From contig NC_087155.1 in assembly GCF_035594125.1 (NCBI RefSeq), forward strand, positions 5,200,192 to 5,264,191: a stretch of 64,000 nucleotides of DNA, in the 5' to 3' direction. Positions 9,861 through 21,437 of the stretch are shown in pieces; position 1 is the stretch's first letter; every line of letters begins with the position of its first letter. The DNA comes from Scylla paramamosain (taxonomy: Eukaryota > Arthropoda > Malacostraca > Decapoda > Portunidae). Made by a program: the position numbers and the translations under genes. Below the pieces are notes generated by a model. It did not search any database. It saw only the letters and a list, made by a program, of their open reading frames with translations, and had not been told where the DNA came from.

Positions 9861-10372
9861 GAACAGGACAAGGAGAGCAATGGGAAGGCTGTGGAAGGCC
9901 TGGGGATGGTATGTGGAGAACAGGACAAGGAGGCCAGTGGGAAGGCTGTGGAAGGCCTGGGGATGGTGTGTGGAGGAGGACAGGACAAGGAAACCAGTGG
10001 GAAGGCTGTGGAAGGCCTGGGGATGGTGTGTCCTGGGGATGGTGTGTGGAGGAGGACAGGACAAGGAGACCAGTGGGAAGGCTGTGGAAGGCCTGGGGAT
10101 GGTGTGTGGAGGAGGACAGGACAAGGAAACCAGTGGGAAGGCTGTGGAAGGCCTGGGGATGGTGTGTCCTGGGGATGGTGTGTGGAGGAGGACAGGACAA
10201 GGAGACCAGTGGGAAGGCTGTGGAAGGCCTGGGGATGGTGTGTGGATGAGGACAGGACAAGGAGACCAATGGGAAGGCTGTGGAAGGCCTGGGTATGGTG
10301 TGTGGAGGAGGATAGGACAAGGAGACCAGTGGGAAGGTTGTGGAAGGCCTGGGGATGGTGTGTGAAGGAGAA
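9861..10372. repeat. Minisatellite with 57-60 bp units and 76-bp variants
   Basis: The string caggac(a) recurs at 9864, 9921, 9981, 10057, 10117, 10193 and 10253, with a diverged copy at 10313, so spacings are 57, 60, 76, 60, 76, 60 and 60. The 76-bp units contain an extra 16-bp tcctggggatggtgtg. Because 60 is a multiple of three, several frames on both strands stay open for 110-200 codons. These frames are products of the repeat and not genes. Confidence 0.9.
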
Positions 10373-10471
10373 CAAGCCACTCAATCAACCCACAATAGAA
10401 ATAAACACAAAACAAACACAAGATTTTAAGCCAATGCAAGACCTCACACCAACACCACAATACTGCCTCAC

Positions 10472-10662
10472 CTAACCAGCTGCAGCCACATTACGGTGTT
10501 CTCTCCCTCATAGGTCATGGCAGCAGTGGCGGTGGTGGTGGTGATGCAAGCCAGGTAGGAGGAGGCAAGACACCCGTGACTGCCACAGAAGAGGTGGCAA
10601 ATGACACCATTTACTGTATCTGTAGAGCTGTGTGCCTTGCGGCCGCAGGACGGGGTGCGCAT
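10472..10662 (-). CDS. Orphan acyl-CoA-oxidase-like exon
   Basis: On the minus strand, an acceptor (ccctctctcacag) precedes 10662 and a donor (TTAG, then gtgagg) follows 10472. The 191 bp between them are open. Their C-terminal part reads CGSHGCLASSYL, then TYEGENTVMWLQLVR. This resembles the conserved block of peroxisomal acyl-CoA oxidases (CGGHGY...TxEGxNTVMxLQxAR), whose Glu and neighbours sit near the FAD and substrate. That enzyme catalyses the first, H2O2-producing step of peroxisomal beta-oxidation. No other oxidase exon was found in the neighbourhood, and GGHGY is changed to GSHGC, so this may be a remnant or one exon of a widely spaced gene. The family call rests on one motif. Confidence 0.45.
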
Positions 10663-10819
10663 CTGTGAGAGAGGGAGTGGGCATGTGAGAAAGAGTAAGA
10701 ATGTCTATGAGAAACTATATACAGGTTTTCAATAAACATACATACATACACATATATATTTTCCTCTCCCTAGCACCTCTCTTCTCTCCTCCTCTTCCCT
10801 CTTCCTCTTCCATAGAATT

Positions 10820-10885
<66 letters not shown>

Positions 10886-10926
10886 CCATAAACTCAACAT
10901 CAGGTATTTCAAGGTGCTTCCAGACA

Positions 10927-10968
<42 letters not shown>

Positions 10969-11661
10969 CTCTCTATGTCTGTCTGTCTGATATTCTTCTC
11001 CCAGAAAAGCATCTCGCTGCCGCTGCTGCTGCTGTTGCTACTGCTGTAGAGATCCAGTTTGACCCAGAAGTCCTCAGCTGGCAACCTACAAGGTTCTCCT
11101 GTTCCTGGCCGCTCCTGGCAGCTGCCACATACTGTAGAACTAGGTGGTCTTGTACTTGTGGGCACTGGGGGGGGAGGGAGGGGTGGCTGGGCTGGGCTGG
11201 GCTGGGGGCTGTTTATCTGTTGTGGAGGAAATGGAAAACATTATTAATCTGTTCATATAGCAAGCCACTGTTCCTACAAAGGGTCACACACACACACACA
11301 CACACACACAGCTACAGATAAATAGACACATTTTATTGACCACAAAAAACATAAACTAAATAATAAAAAAGAATATAAATCAGATTATGGTCCATATAAA
11401 GAACAACAAAACATGGTGGTGGTAGTGATGGTGATGGTGGTGGTATTGGTGGTGGTGATGGTGGTGGTGGTGGTATTGGTGGTGGTACCTTGAGAGTTGG
11501 TGTTCCAGGTGATGTTCCCAGGTGTGGTGGAGGCAACAGGTGGGATGGTGGAGGATGGTGCCACCTTGGCACTCACTGAAAATAATGTATCTTCCATATA
11601 AAAATAAATAATAAATAAATAAATAAATAAAAAAAACAAGATTTTCATCAGAAATGTAACA

Positions 11662-11708
<47 letters not shown>

Positions 11709-12215
11709 ACACACAGATAGATAGATAGATAGATAGATAGATATTTAGCACAACAAAGCACACAGCATAATTCAAACTAATATAATAATCAAGCAAATCA
11801 TTAATATAATCAAACATATAACTATTACACTAAACACATTAGACAAGTAAAATGTATTTAATTTTATTTTAATCTTTTCTGATGTCTAATCCAAGAATTG
11901 CATGCACAGATTTGGTCTTTACCTGCATTCATAACGATTAGTAAATTTGTTTTAACCTTATGAACAAAACCACCCAAGGGTTTAATCTATCGTACAGAGT
12001 ATGTATAATTTAAGAGGTCTTTCCCTCCACACCGCTCTTTGTGAGGAGGAACCCATCCATACGTACATTCCACTAAATTAAGTGAAAAGTAAATTAAAAG
12101 TTGTGTATAGAGGTTAAGTTTGATGGACGAAATTTTTATCAGGTTTTATAGATACAACCCTCCACAATGCAACGAACATTACCATTTATATTTCATCCCG
12201 CTCTTTCTCCCAACC

Positions 12216-12283
<68 letters not shown>

Positions 12284-12284
12284 A
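10663..12284. other. Microsatellite-rich stretch
   Basis: It holds (CT)n at 10824-10880, (GT)n at 10930-10965, (AC)n at 11284-11310, a (TGG/TGA)n tract at 11413-11487, (AC)n at 11664-11716 passing into (GATA)n to about 11741, and (CT)n at 12221-12280. A minus-strand Ser/Thr-rich frame (11385-11580) starts after an acceptor-like ttttcag and runs into the TGG repeat. It could be an exon, but nothing confirms it. Confidence 0.6.
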
Positions 12285-12645
12285 CGCAACACTATCGGTT
12301 TTTGTAACGATTTTATATTTTTCAAACAATGAATCATTTACAGTAAAGATCAAAATGTGCATTGAAATTGTAACTTAGTTATTGTTGACACAATTACTCT
12401 TTGTTCGTATTTACGGACAAAGGAAAGGGTTTTCCTGTTCTTACACACACACACACACACACACACACTATCTGAAGACGTAAACCATCTATTTTTGTAA
12501 CGATTTGATGTTTTCTCAAGCAATGAATCACTTCCAGTAAATGGCAAAATAAGCACTGAAATTGTAGCTTGGTTACTGTTGACACAATTACTCAGTGTTC
12601 GTATTTACGGACAAAGGAAAGGGTTTTCCTGTCTTTACATTCATA
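12285..12645 (+). repeat. Direct duplication of about 165 bp, 193-bp spacing
   Basis: Two diverged copies (about 12285-12445 and 12478-12640) share tttgtaacgat, caatgaatca, gttgacacaattact and gtatttacggacaaaggaaa. An (AC)n tract (12442-12469) sits between them. No gene is evident in either copy. Confidence 0.8.
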
Positions 12646-13067
12646 GATCGTACACATTTTCTTATCTACACCGGCAACAAAGGAATTCACGGCGACTTGT
12701 TGTGTGCTACCACTGATTGCTGTGTAATGATTTTGGGGTGTCAGTCATTGAATTCTATAAAAGTTCTTAGTATCGTGTAGTCTCCATCAAGAGGTAATTA
12801 CTTCTTCTGGTTCCCCTAACATCAATGTACCACACAAACAAAAAGTTTGTCCAGATACTTCATGTACTCGGGGAACATTTTGTAGTGTACAAACGCGTAT
12901 ATGGGAGTGCTTATAAAAGTATTCATGACATTACACTCTCCCTAACTTTACTACTGCTACTGCTACTACTAACAGTGTTGCTACTGCTGCTGCTGCTGCT
13001 GCTATAAATACAGCTGTTGCTGCTGCTGTTATTGCTTTAAATAATATCTATCACTCCTGTTTTATTT
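12646..13067. other. Unassigned stretch with (CTA/CTG)n tract
   Basis: Trinucleotide repeats occupy about 12949-13030. The rest is unique sequence without recognisable coding content. Confidence 0.5.
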
Positions 13068-14100
13068 ATTTTTTTTATGTAGGTAGGACATTGGCCAAAG
13101 GCAACAAAAATCCAATAAAAAAAATGCCCACTGAAATGCCAGTCCCATAAAAGGTCAAAGCAGTGGTCAAAAATTGATGAATAAGTGTCTTAAAACCTCC
13201 CTCTTGAAGGAATTCAAGTCATAGGAAGGTGGAAATACAGAAGCAGGCAGGGAGTTCCAGAGTTTACCAGAGAAAGGAATGAATGACTGAGAATACTGGT
13301 TAACTCTTGCATTAGAGAGGTGGACAGAATAGGGGTGAGAGAAAGAAGAAAGTCTTGTGCAGCGAGGCCGCGGAAGGAGGGGAGGCATGCAGTTAGCAAG
13401 ATCAGAAGAGCAGTTAGCATGAAAATAGCGGTAGAAGACAGCTAGACATGCAACATTGCGGAGATGAGAGAGAGGCTAAAGACAGTCAATTAGAAGAGAG
13501 AAGTTGATGAGACGAAAAGCTTTTTATTCCACCCTGTCTAGAAGGGCGGTATGAGTATGAGGTATGTACAGAGTTAGCAGCTGGGGGGTGAGAAAAACTG
13601 GCGGAGACGTCTCAGAACACCTAACTTCATAGAAGCTGCTTTAGCTAGAGATGAGATGTGAAGTTTCCAGTTCAGATTATAGGTAAAGGACAGACCGAGG
13701 ATGTTCAGTGTAGAAGAGGGGGACAGTTGAGTATCATTGAAGAAGAGGGGATAGTTGTCTGGAAGGTTGTGTCGAGTTGATAGATGGAGGAATTGAGTTT
13801 TTGAGGTATTGAACAATACCAAGTTTGCTCTGTCCCAATCAGAAATTTTAGAAAGATCAGAAGTCAAGCGTTCTGTGGCTTCCCTGTGTGAAATGTTTAC
13901 CTCCTGAAGGGTTGGACGTCTACGTTGGGCGTATCCCCAAGATGGTCAGGAATACGAGTAAGGTGTTGTACTAATTGCTCTAGGTCGTGGAGGATAGCGA
14001 AGTTGAAGACTAGTTCACCAGGATGGTCATTGAAGGGAGAGGAAAGCCAAAGCTGGTGGTGAACATTGAAGTCTCCAAGAATGGAGACTTTTCTCAATGA
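13068..14100 (-). mobile_element. Main LINE family, copy A (internally deleted)
   Basis: It begins with the reverse complement of the family's 3' end (tatgtaggtaggacattggcc) and runs back through the C-terminal NARVNQYSQSF region and the thumb (LVLFNTSKTQF, NILGLSF). It then jumps straight from VQPFRR to the endonuclease segment VSILGDFNVHHQLW...LGDTPN. The RT core between is missing, so this copy has an internal deletion. It lies head-to-head with copy B at about 14100. Confidence 0.85.
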
Positions 14101-15270
14101 TGTTTTCCTTTTTTGCAATGATGTTTTCCATGCCCTTGCTTGCCTAAACCCTCGGAAGGCTTATGGACCTGATGGGGTCCCTCCTATTGTTATCCGAAAT
14201 TGTACCTCCGTGCTTGCACCTTGCCTAGTCAAACTCTTTCAGCTCTGTCTGTCAACATCTACCTTTCCTTCTTGCTGGAAGTTTGCCTACATTCGGTCTG
14301 TTACTAAAAAGAGTGACCGTTTTAATCCCTCAAACTACCATCCTATTGCTTTAATTTCCTGCCTATCTAAAGTTTTTGAATCTATCCTCAACAGAAAGAT
14401 TCTTAAACATCAATCACTTCACAAACTTCTATCTGATCGCCAGTATGGGTTCCGTTAAGACAGCTCTACTGGTGATCTTCTGGGTTTCCTTACTGAGTCT
14501 TGATCATCCTCTTTTAGAGATTTTTGGTGAAACTTTTGCTGTTGCCTTGGATATATCAAAAGCTTTTGATAGAGTCTGGCACAAAGCTTTGATTTCCAAA
14601 CTACCCTCCTACAGCTTCTATCCTTCTCTCTGTAACTTCTTCTCAATTTCCCTTTCTGATCGTTCTATTGCTGCTGTGGTAGACGGTCACTGTTCTTCCC
14701 CTAAATCTATTAACAGTGGTATTCCTCAGGGTTCTGTCCTGTCACCCACTTTCTTCTTATTATTCATCAATGACCTTCTAAACCAAACTTCTTGTCCTAC
14801 CCAATCCTACGCTGATGTACCACCCTGCACTTTTCCACGTCTTTTCATAGACGTCCAACCCTTCAGGAGGTAAACATTTCACGTAGGGAAGCCACAGAAT
14901 GCTTGACTTCTGATCTTTCTAAAATTTCTGATTGGGGCAGAGCAAACTTGGTATTGTTCAATGCCTCAAAAACTCAATTCCTCCATCTATCAACTCGACA
15001 CAACCTTCCAGACAACTATCCCCTCTTCTTCAATGACACTCAACTGTCCCCCTCTTCTACACTGAACATCCTCGGACTGTCCTTTACTTATAATCTGAAC
15101 TGGAAACTTCACATCTCATCTCTAGCTAAAACAGCTTCTATGAAGTTAGGTGTTCTGAGACGTCTCCACCAGTTTTTCTCACCCCCAAGCTGCTAACTCT
15201 GTATAAGGGCCTTATCCGTCCATGTATGGAGTATGCTTCACATGTCTTGGGGGGTTCCACTCATGCTGCT
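14101..15270 (+). mobile_element. Main LINE family, copy B, 5' part (RT)
   Basis: 5'-truncated at the start of the RT (FHALACLNPRKAYGPDGVPP). It carries NYHPIALISCLSKVFES, ALDISKAFDRVW and GIPQGSVLSP. A 2-bp deletion within the catalytic YADD box (SYADVPP near 14815) destroys the active site. There are further frame changes. The copy is broken at 15270 by the BEL/Pao element and resumes at 20907. Confidence 0.9.
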
Positions 15271-15798
15271 TGTTACTGTAGGTAAAGCGTATGTACCTCA
15301 TGTCATTATTCCTCGGCATATATAAGTGAAATGTTCAATAGTTTTCTATTTGCATGAAAACGTGTAATATGTGTAAGTATCAGTATTTAATGCTATATTA
15401 AGCACCGAAGCTGATGCTCACTTGTTGGTAGTGTGGGGTTAACCTGCTAGTCGCCTGCGGGCATCACTCACGGCCAAGTCGCGCTCAGACAAAGACGGGC
15501 AGGATGGTGACCGAGGTAAATACTTTAATTTTGTAGTAAAAACTGATTGTCATAGTGCCAAGTCAATTGCATGTATTGTTAATGAATATTGTAATATGTT
15601 GAAAGTGTTTAATATCAGTGTATAATGTTATTTTGTAAGAAATTGAGACCGAGAACTTGTTCGCAGTTCTTACGGTCATGCCTACCTCATCAATAAACGT
15701 GTCAGGGAGAACTGCCTTTCCTCGACCCTACGATGATGGGTGTGATCAGTAAAACAGATCACCTGAGAGCCAATTGATGCCCAGCCGGTGCGGCTACA
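15271..15798 (+). repeat. 5' LTR of the BEL/Pao element
   Basis: 528 bp, starting TGTTACTG and ending GGCTACA. It contains aataaa at about 15693 and a catatataag TATA-like stretch near 15318. Its end is set by comparison with the solo LTR at 7878-8367, which has a target duplication. Confidence 0.9.
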
Positions 15799-16086
15799 GT
15801 AAGAACTCGGCCTACAAGCAAGAAATTGGCTCCATGTGAAACCGTAGCAAGAGTGAGTCACAGGACGAGGGGACGCTGACGTAAGCCTATAGGTTGACCT
15901 CTGAGGCCCCGGGGTCAGCTCTACCCTTGACGACAACCACTCCCTTCTACCCACTGTGCCTCGCCACCATTTTGTAGAACCCATGGTCACAGGCAAGAAA
16001 GTATAATAGTATGTATGTGCACTGAATTGAGTAGCCTAAGTGAAAATTACCTACAATAAGCTAGTATTAAGAGTGGTAATTTTAAA

Positions 16087-19000
16087 TTGCTCTTTCAGTG
16101 TCTCAGTATTGACACAATTAAGTTGTTAGATATGTCTGATACTGAGGAAATTAATGCCGTAGATGGCCTTAGGGAAGGTGAGGGTGAGCAAGTGGACTGG
16201 GATCAAACTTGTATTGAAGAAGTTAGTGTCAGGGAGCGAGTGCTGACTGACAAAGGAAGAGAATATCAAGTCAGTGTAACCAAAGGAAGAGCAGAGTCCT
16301 GTAAGCGTAAATGGAGCAGTGTTACCAGCAAAATTAAGAAAGGATTAAAAATTCTAATTAGCCCCTTTGAATTAGAGCCCATGTCAAGTGAAGTAATAGA
16401 GGCATTTCATCAGTATTATGTGGAATACACAAAACTGGTGGAACTAGAGCCAGAAAAGTCAGAGGAGCTAAATGAAGAGCTGGAACACAATCAACGAGTT
16501 CACCATGAAATATTAGAAAGTATAGAATGTAAAAGAAAGCAGTTAAAGAATGACAGAGGATCAATTTGTTCTAGCAAACGGTCTAGACATTCTAGAGTCT
16601 CATCTACTTCATCACGTTCATCAGCAGCACAAATAAAGCAAGAAGCAGCAGCAAAGGTAGCCAGACTTAGAAAGGAAATGGAATATCATGATAGTTTAGC
16701 AGAGGCAGAAGTTAGGTTAGCAAGAGACCAGGCAATGTTTGCAAAGAAAAAGAAAGAGAAAGATTTAGCAGTTGCTAGTGCAGAACTTAATGCTCTTAGC
16801 TTTGTTGAAGAAGAAGTAAAAATGCATCCAGGTAATGATGAAAGTGTAGAGAAGCAAAGTTATCTTCAACAATACATAGAGTCACAAAATGAAATGAAAG
16901 CACAAGCGATTGCAAATCAACAAAGTGACAATGCCATGCCTCACAAATATGTTACATTCCATGACCCACAGGAACCTTCTTCTTGCAATAGAGATAATGA
17001 ATTGATGACAAATGAAATACATGGACAAATATTTAGTGAACCTCAGGTAATAAATCTGAACCCTAAAGCTCAAAGTCTTGTACCAAGCTCTCGTAGACAC
17101 ACTCATAATGTTAACATGCCTAATAATGTGAATAATGTGAGACAGAATCATCAATCCTTTTCCCATCTTGGGGGAACCTTTGCAATCAATATACCTGATC
17201 CCAAGTGGAGCCTCCCTCCAATAGAACCTAACACTTTTGATGGAGAACCCATGGAATTTCCAAGTTGGTTGAAAAACTTTGAAACTTATGTAGAGTCTAA
17301 AACTTCTATTGGTAAAGAGAGACTTGCCTACTTAGATAGGTATACAACTGGTGAGGCAAAGGATGCCATTAAAATGTTAATGCACTTTAACTCTGATGCT
17401 GACTATGTGCAAGCAAAGAAAATTCTTAGTGATAGATTTGGAAACAAAAGCATCATAGCTGATGCTTACACAAAAAAGTTAATGAATTGGCTACCAATCT
17501 CTCCGCATAATGGTCCAGCATTAACAGCATTCTCAGATTTTTTGAAGTGCTGTTTAGCTGCAATGAAACACACTTCTTATTTGTCATTTCTGAATGACCC
17601 TAGAGAGCAGAGAAAGGTGCTAGCAAAACTCCCTGAACATATTGTTCATGACTGGAGAAAGCAAGCGATGATATATCTTGATACTAACAGTAATAACAAC
17701 ACTTCTAGTAGCAATGAAGAGCACCACCCACCCTTTGAAATGTTATGTGAATTTGTCCAGAAAGAAGCAAAAGGAGCAAGCAATCCATTTCTTTCCTGGA
17801 ATTCAGTAAGTAGGGAAGTAAATGACTGGATCAAAACTCACACAAGGGCAACCAATTGGAAACCAAGGGAATCCAACATCATGACAAAGAATAGAGGGAG
17901 TAGAACTTTCATGGCTAAAGCAATTGAGGAAAAACCAATGTGGTCATTCCAAAGTAAAGTAAATGTACAAGCCAACAAACAGTATCCCAAGGACCAGGAA
18001 AGGAAAGGACGATTCTGTCACTACTGTACAAAGGATCATGATTTAGATGATTGCAAGGAATTTGCCAAACTTGATGGTAATACTAGGTACAAATTTGCTA
18101 AAGAAAAATGGTTATGTACAGGGTGTCTAAAAATGGGTCACAAAGGAAAGGATTGTAGAAGAAGGAAAGTTTGTAAAGTATGTCAGAGATACCATCCCAC
18201 AGCTCTTCACAATGATGATATGACAAGAACTGAGAGCCAAAAGGTGCCAGCACAAGCAACTCAGCCTAAAGATGATAAACCCACAGTAGTAGCAAATAAG
18301 GTCAAAGTTACAGAATCAGTGACACATGACATGCACACCATGATAGTTCCTGTATGGTTACATCATGTTAGTAATGAAGAGAATAAAGTTTTAGTGTATG
18401 CCCTGCTGGATGAGCAGTCTGATGCTTCATTCATCAAGGAAAGCACTCTGAATAAATTGGGAGTTAGTGGACCATCAGTGTCACTCAATATCCACACAAA
18501 AAGTGGAAAACAAATCACTGATTCTATCAAAATTCATGGACTTAAAGTAAGAGGTTATAATGAAGAATTGGAAATATCAATCCCTTCAGCATATTCAACA
18601 GAAAACATTTCAGCTGGACGGAGTCAGATACCAAGGCCCGAGACTGCTTGTGACTGGCCCCACTTAAAGGCAATCTCTGACAAACTAATAAAATATGACC
18701 CAAACGTTGACATAGGACTCCTCATTGGTCTTGATTGTGCAGAAGCCATTATGGCAGAAGAGCAAATAGCAGGTGATAGCAAGAAGCATCCCTATGCTCG
18801 TAGGACAGAGCTAGGTTGGGGGATCATTGGTAGAATCTCACCCCATTCAAGTCCATTGGAGGATACAGTGGTAGTCTACAGAACAGTGACACAAGAAGTA
18901 GAAATCAATGAAGAAAAGAGGGTTAATTTCTTAGTGGTTCCTACTAAAACCAAAGAGATGATTAATCCTTCTCAAGTGAGAGATATGTTTGAACTTGACT

Positions 19001-19989
19001 TCAGTGATAGAAAGTCAGCTGACACTCCATTATCTTATGAAGATAAAAGGTTTATGAGTAAGATGAAAGAAGGAGTACATCAGCTGAAGGATGGCCATTA
19101 TGAGTTGCCCCTTCCTCTTAAAGATCATAACGTCAAGCTTCCAAACAACAAACTATTAGCAGAGCAGAGACTCAAGAAGTTAAGAGCTAAACTTGAGAAG
19201 GATAATCAACACAAAGGTGATTACAAAGTGTTCATGGATGATATGATTACAAAAGGTTATGCAGAGGTTGTACCGACAAAGGATTTAGTTAGGAATGATG
19301 GTAAGGTCTGGTACATTCCACATCATGGAGTCTATCATCCGAGAAAGCCAAAGAAGTTGAGAGTTGTCTTTGACTGTAGTGCAAACTACAGGAACCAGTC
19401 ATTAAACAGTCATCTGTTACAAGGCCCAGACCTTACCAACAAACTTATTGGAGTGTTGTGTAGGTTTAGGCAAGAAAGGATTGCACTTGTGTGTGATATA
19501 GAAGCAATGTACCATCAAGTGAAGGTCAACCCAAAACACAGAGACATGTTAAGATTCCTTTGGTGGGAAAATGGTGACCTTAATAATGAGATAGCTGAAT
19601 ACAGGATGACAGCTCACCTATTTGGAGCTACTTCATCTCCAAGTGTAGCCAACTTTGCTCTTAAGAAAGCTGCAGATGACTACGGGTGTGGATCTGATGC
19701 AGCCAAGTTTGTAAGAAACAACTTTTATGTTGATAATGGTTTGAAGTCAGTAGCTACAATGGATGAAGCTGTCACTCTTATTCAGCAAAGCAAAGAATTA
19801 TGTTACAAGGGAGGTTTTAACCTTCATAAGTTCTTGTCAAACAACAAAGCTGTATTAGCTGCAATTTCTCCTCATGAGAGAGCAGATGGAATTAAAAGTT
19901 TGGATTTTAGTAAGAATGAAGGCACACTGCCTATAGAAAGAACTTTGGGAGTTGAGTGGTGCATAGAATCTGACACATTTCAATTTTAG
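16087..19989 (+). pseudogene. BEL/Pao gag-pol polyprotein, truncated
   Basis: 1300 codons. The likely start is the Met at codon 16 (16132, MSDTEEINAVDG), because the first Met has a poor leader. In order: a charged, coiled-coil-like N-terminus with a Ser-rich patch (about 140-275); a DUF1759-type gag domain (about 375-530); zinc knuckles (FCHYC...HDLDDC from Cys644, then CTGCLKMGHKGKDC); a retropepsin-like DUF1758 domain (ALLDEQSD, Asp775); and the RT (VVFDCSANY near 1092, CDIEAMYHQV, FGATSSPSVANFAL). The polymerase box reads YVDN at codons 1214-1217 instead of YVDD. The stop at 19987-19989 comes from a one-base frameshift; the next frame continues as the RT connection region. It would supply capsid, protease and RT if intact, and here it is defective. 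Confidence 0.9.
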
Positions 19990-20451
19990 AATAAAGCTGA
20001 AAGACAAGCCACTCACCAGGAGAGGCATTCTGTCAACAGTGAGCTCTATATATGATCCATTAGGTCTAGTGTCACCTCTCATACTGACTGGAAAGCAAAT
20101 TTTACAAGAATTATGTAAGAATGCAGTTGAATGGGATAATGAGGTGCCAGATTATGTCAAACCTAAATGGATAAAGTATCTCCTGATCATGATGGCCTAG
20201 TAAGAAAGGTTAAGTTCCTGGTTTCAGACTGTAATCTCGACAACCAGGGAAGACACATAAAGGCAAAGAGGACCATCATAGAGGGGCCAATACATAGTCT
20301 AGTATTGCTGTTAGAAGGTAATGCATAATAATAGACCAGAGCATCCCCGCCAAGGAGCCAGTGTAACAAAACATATTATGTGCTAATCCTAGTCTTAAGG
20401 TACATACTAATGTTAATTTAAGGTAAATTGTTACACAATTTAGGGGAGCCA

Positions 20452-20906
20452 TGTTACTGTATGTAAAGCGTATGTACCTCATGTCATTATTCCTCGGCAT
20501 ATATAAGTGAAATGTTCAATGGTTTTCTATTTGCATGAAAACGTGTAATATGTGTAAGTATCAGTATTTAATGCTATATTAAGCACCGAAGCCGATGCTC
20601 ACTTGTTGGTAGTGTGGGGTTAACCTGCTAGTCGCCTGCGGGCATCACTCACGGCCAAGTCGCGCTCAGACAAAGACGGGCAGGATGGTGACCGAGGTAA
20701 ATACTTTAATTTTGTAGTAAAAACTGATTGTCATAGTGCCAAGTCAATTGCATGTATTGTTAATGAATATTGTAATATGTTGAAAGTGTTTAATATCAGT
20801 GTATAATGTTATTTTGTAAGAAATTGAGACCGAGAACTTGTTCGCAGTTCTTACGGTCATGCCTACCTCATCAATAAACGTGTCAGGGAGAACTGCCTTT
20901 CCTCGA
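20452..20906 (+). repeat. 3' LTR of the BEL/Pao element, truncated
   Basis: 455 bp, nearly identical to 15271-15725. The last 73 bp of the LTR are absent, and LINE copy B resumes immediately with ctgtctcttgtagacagg. Confidence 0.9.
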
Positions 20907-21376
20907 CTGTCTCTTGTAGACAGGGTGGAATCAAAAGCTTTTCGTCTCATCAACTCCTCTCCTCTAACTGACTGTCTTCAGCCTCTCTCTCACCGCCGCA
21001 ACGTTGCATCTCTAGCTGTCTTCTACCGCTATTTTCATGCTAACTGCTCTTCTGATCTTGCTAACTGCATTCCTCCCCTCCTCCCGCGGCCTTGCTGCAC
21101 AAGACTTTCTTCTTTCTCTCACGCAAGAGTTAACTAATATTCTCAATCATTCATCCCTTTCTCTGATAAACTCTGGAACTCCCTGCCTGCTTCTGTATTT
21201 CTGTATTTCCACTTCCTATGACTTGAATTCCTTCAAGAGGGAGGTTTCAAGACACTTATTCATCAATTTTTGACTACTGCTTTGACTCTTTTATGGGACT
21301 GGCATTTCAGTGGGCATTTTTTTTATTGGATTTTTGTTGCCCTTGGCCAGTGTCCTTCCTACATAAAAAAAAAAAA
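20907..21376 (+). mobile_element. Main LINE family, copy B, 3' part
   Basis: It continues copy B after the BEL/Pao element with the DRVESKAFRLINSS region, the C-terminus (DLNSFKREVSRHLFINF) and the 3' UTR ending in ccttcctacat plus poly(A). The sequence on both sides of the insertion is collinear with the uninterrupted copy at 36400-36440. Confidence 0.9.
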
Positions 21377-21437
21377 AAGGTAAAAATCTGCAAAAGGGAA
21401 GAGAGTCAGAATGTGCTCCACTTTGGAAGTTAAAAGA
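21377..21437 (-). mobile_element. Small LINE endonuclease fragment
   Basis: Directly after the poly(A) of copy B, the minus strand reads SKVEHILTLFPFAD, a piece of the same LINE family's endonuclease (compare 34350-34380). It is in the opposite orientation to copy B. Confidence 0.7.

Larger units (their letters stand above)
15271..20906 (+). mobile_element. BEL/Pao LTR retrotransposon, internally deleted
   Basis: The 5' LTR is 15271-15798 and the 3' LTR is 20452-20906. Over the 455 bp they share I count about three differences, so the insertion is recent. Between them is one long gag-pol frame ending within the RT region. A short frameshifted remainder follows (19988-20178), and then the C-terminal tail of pol ([15 protein letters not shown]..., about 20186-20320) is joined directly. 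RNase H and integrase are therefore missing. The element sits inside LINE copy B. The 3' LTR lacks the last 73 bp present in the 5' LTR. The purine stretch aggggag precedes the 3' LTR. This copy cannot move by itself. Confidence 0.9.

Noticed and set aside
9751..10475. Overlapping frames of 110-204 codons on both strands
   Set aside because: They arise from the 60-bp minisatellite, whose unit is a multiple of three. They have no family resemblance and overlap one another in several frames.
13068..21376. Twin-primed 5' inversion of a single LINE insertion
   Set aside because: Both arms have their own 3' end and tail, which twin priming does not give.
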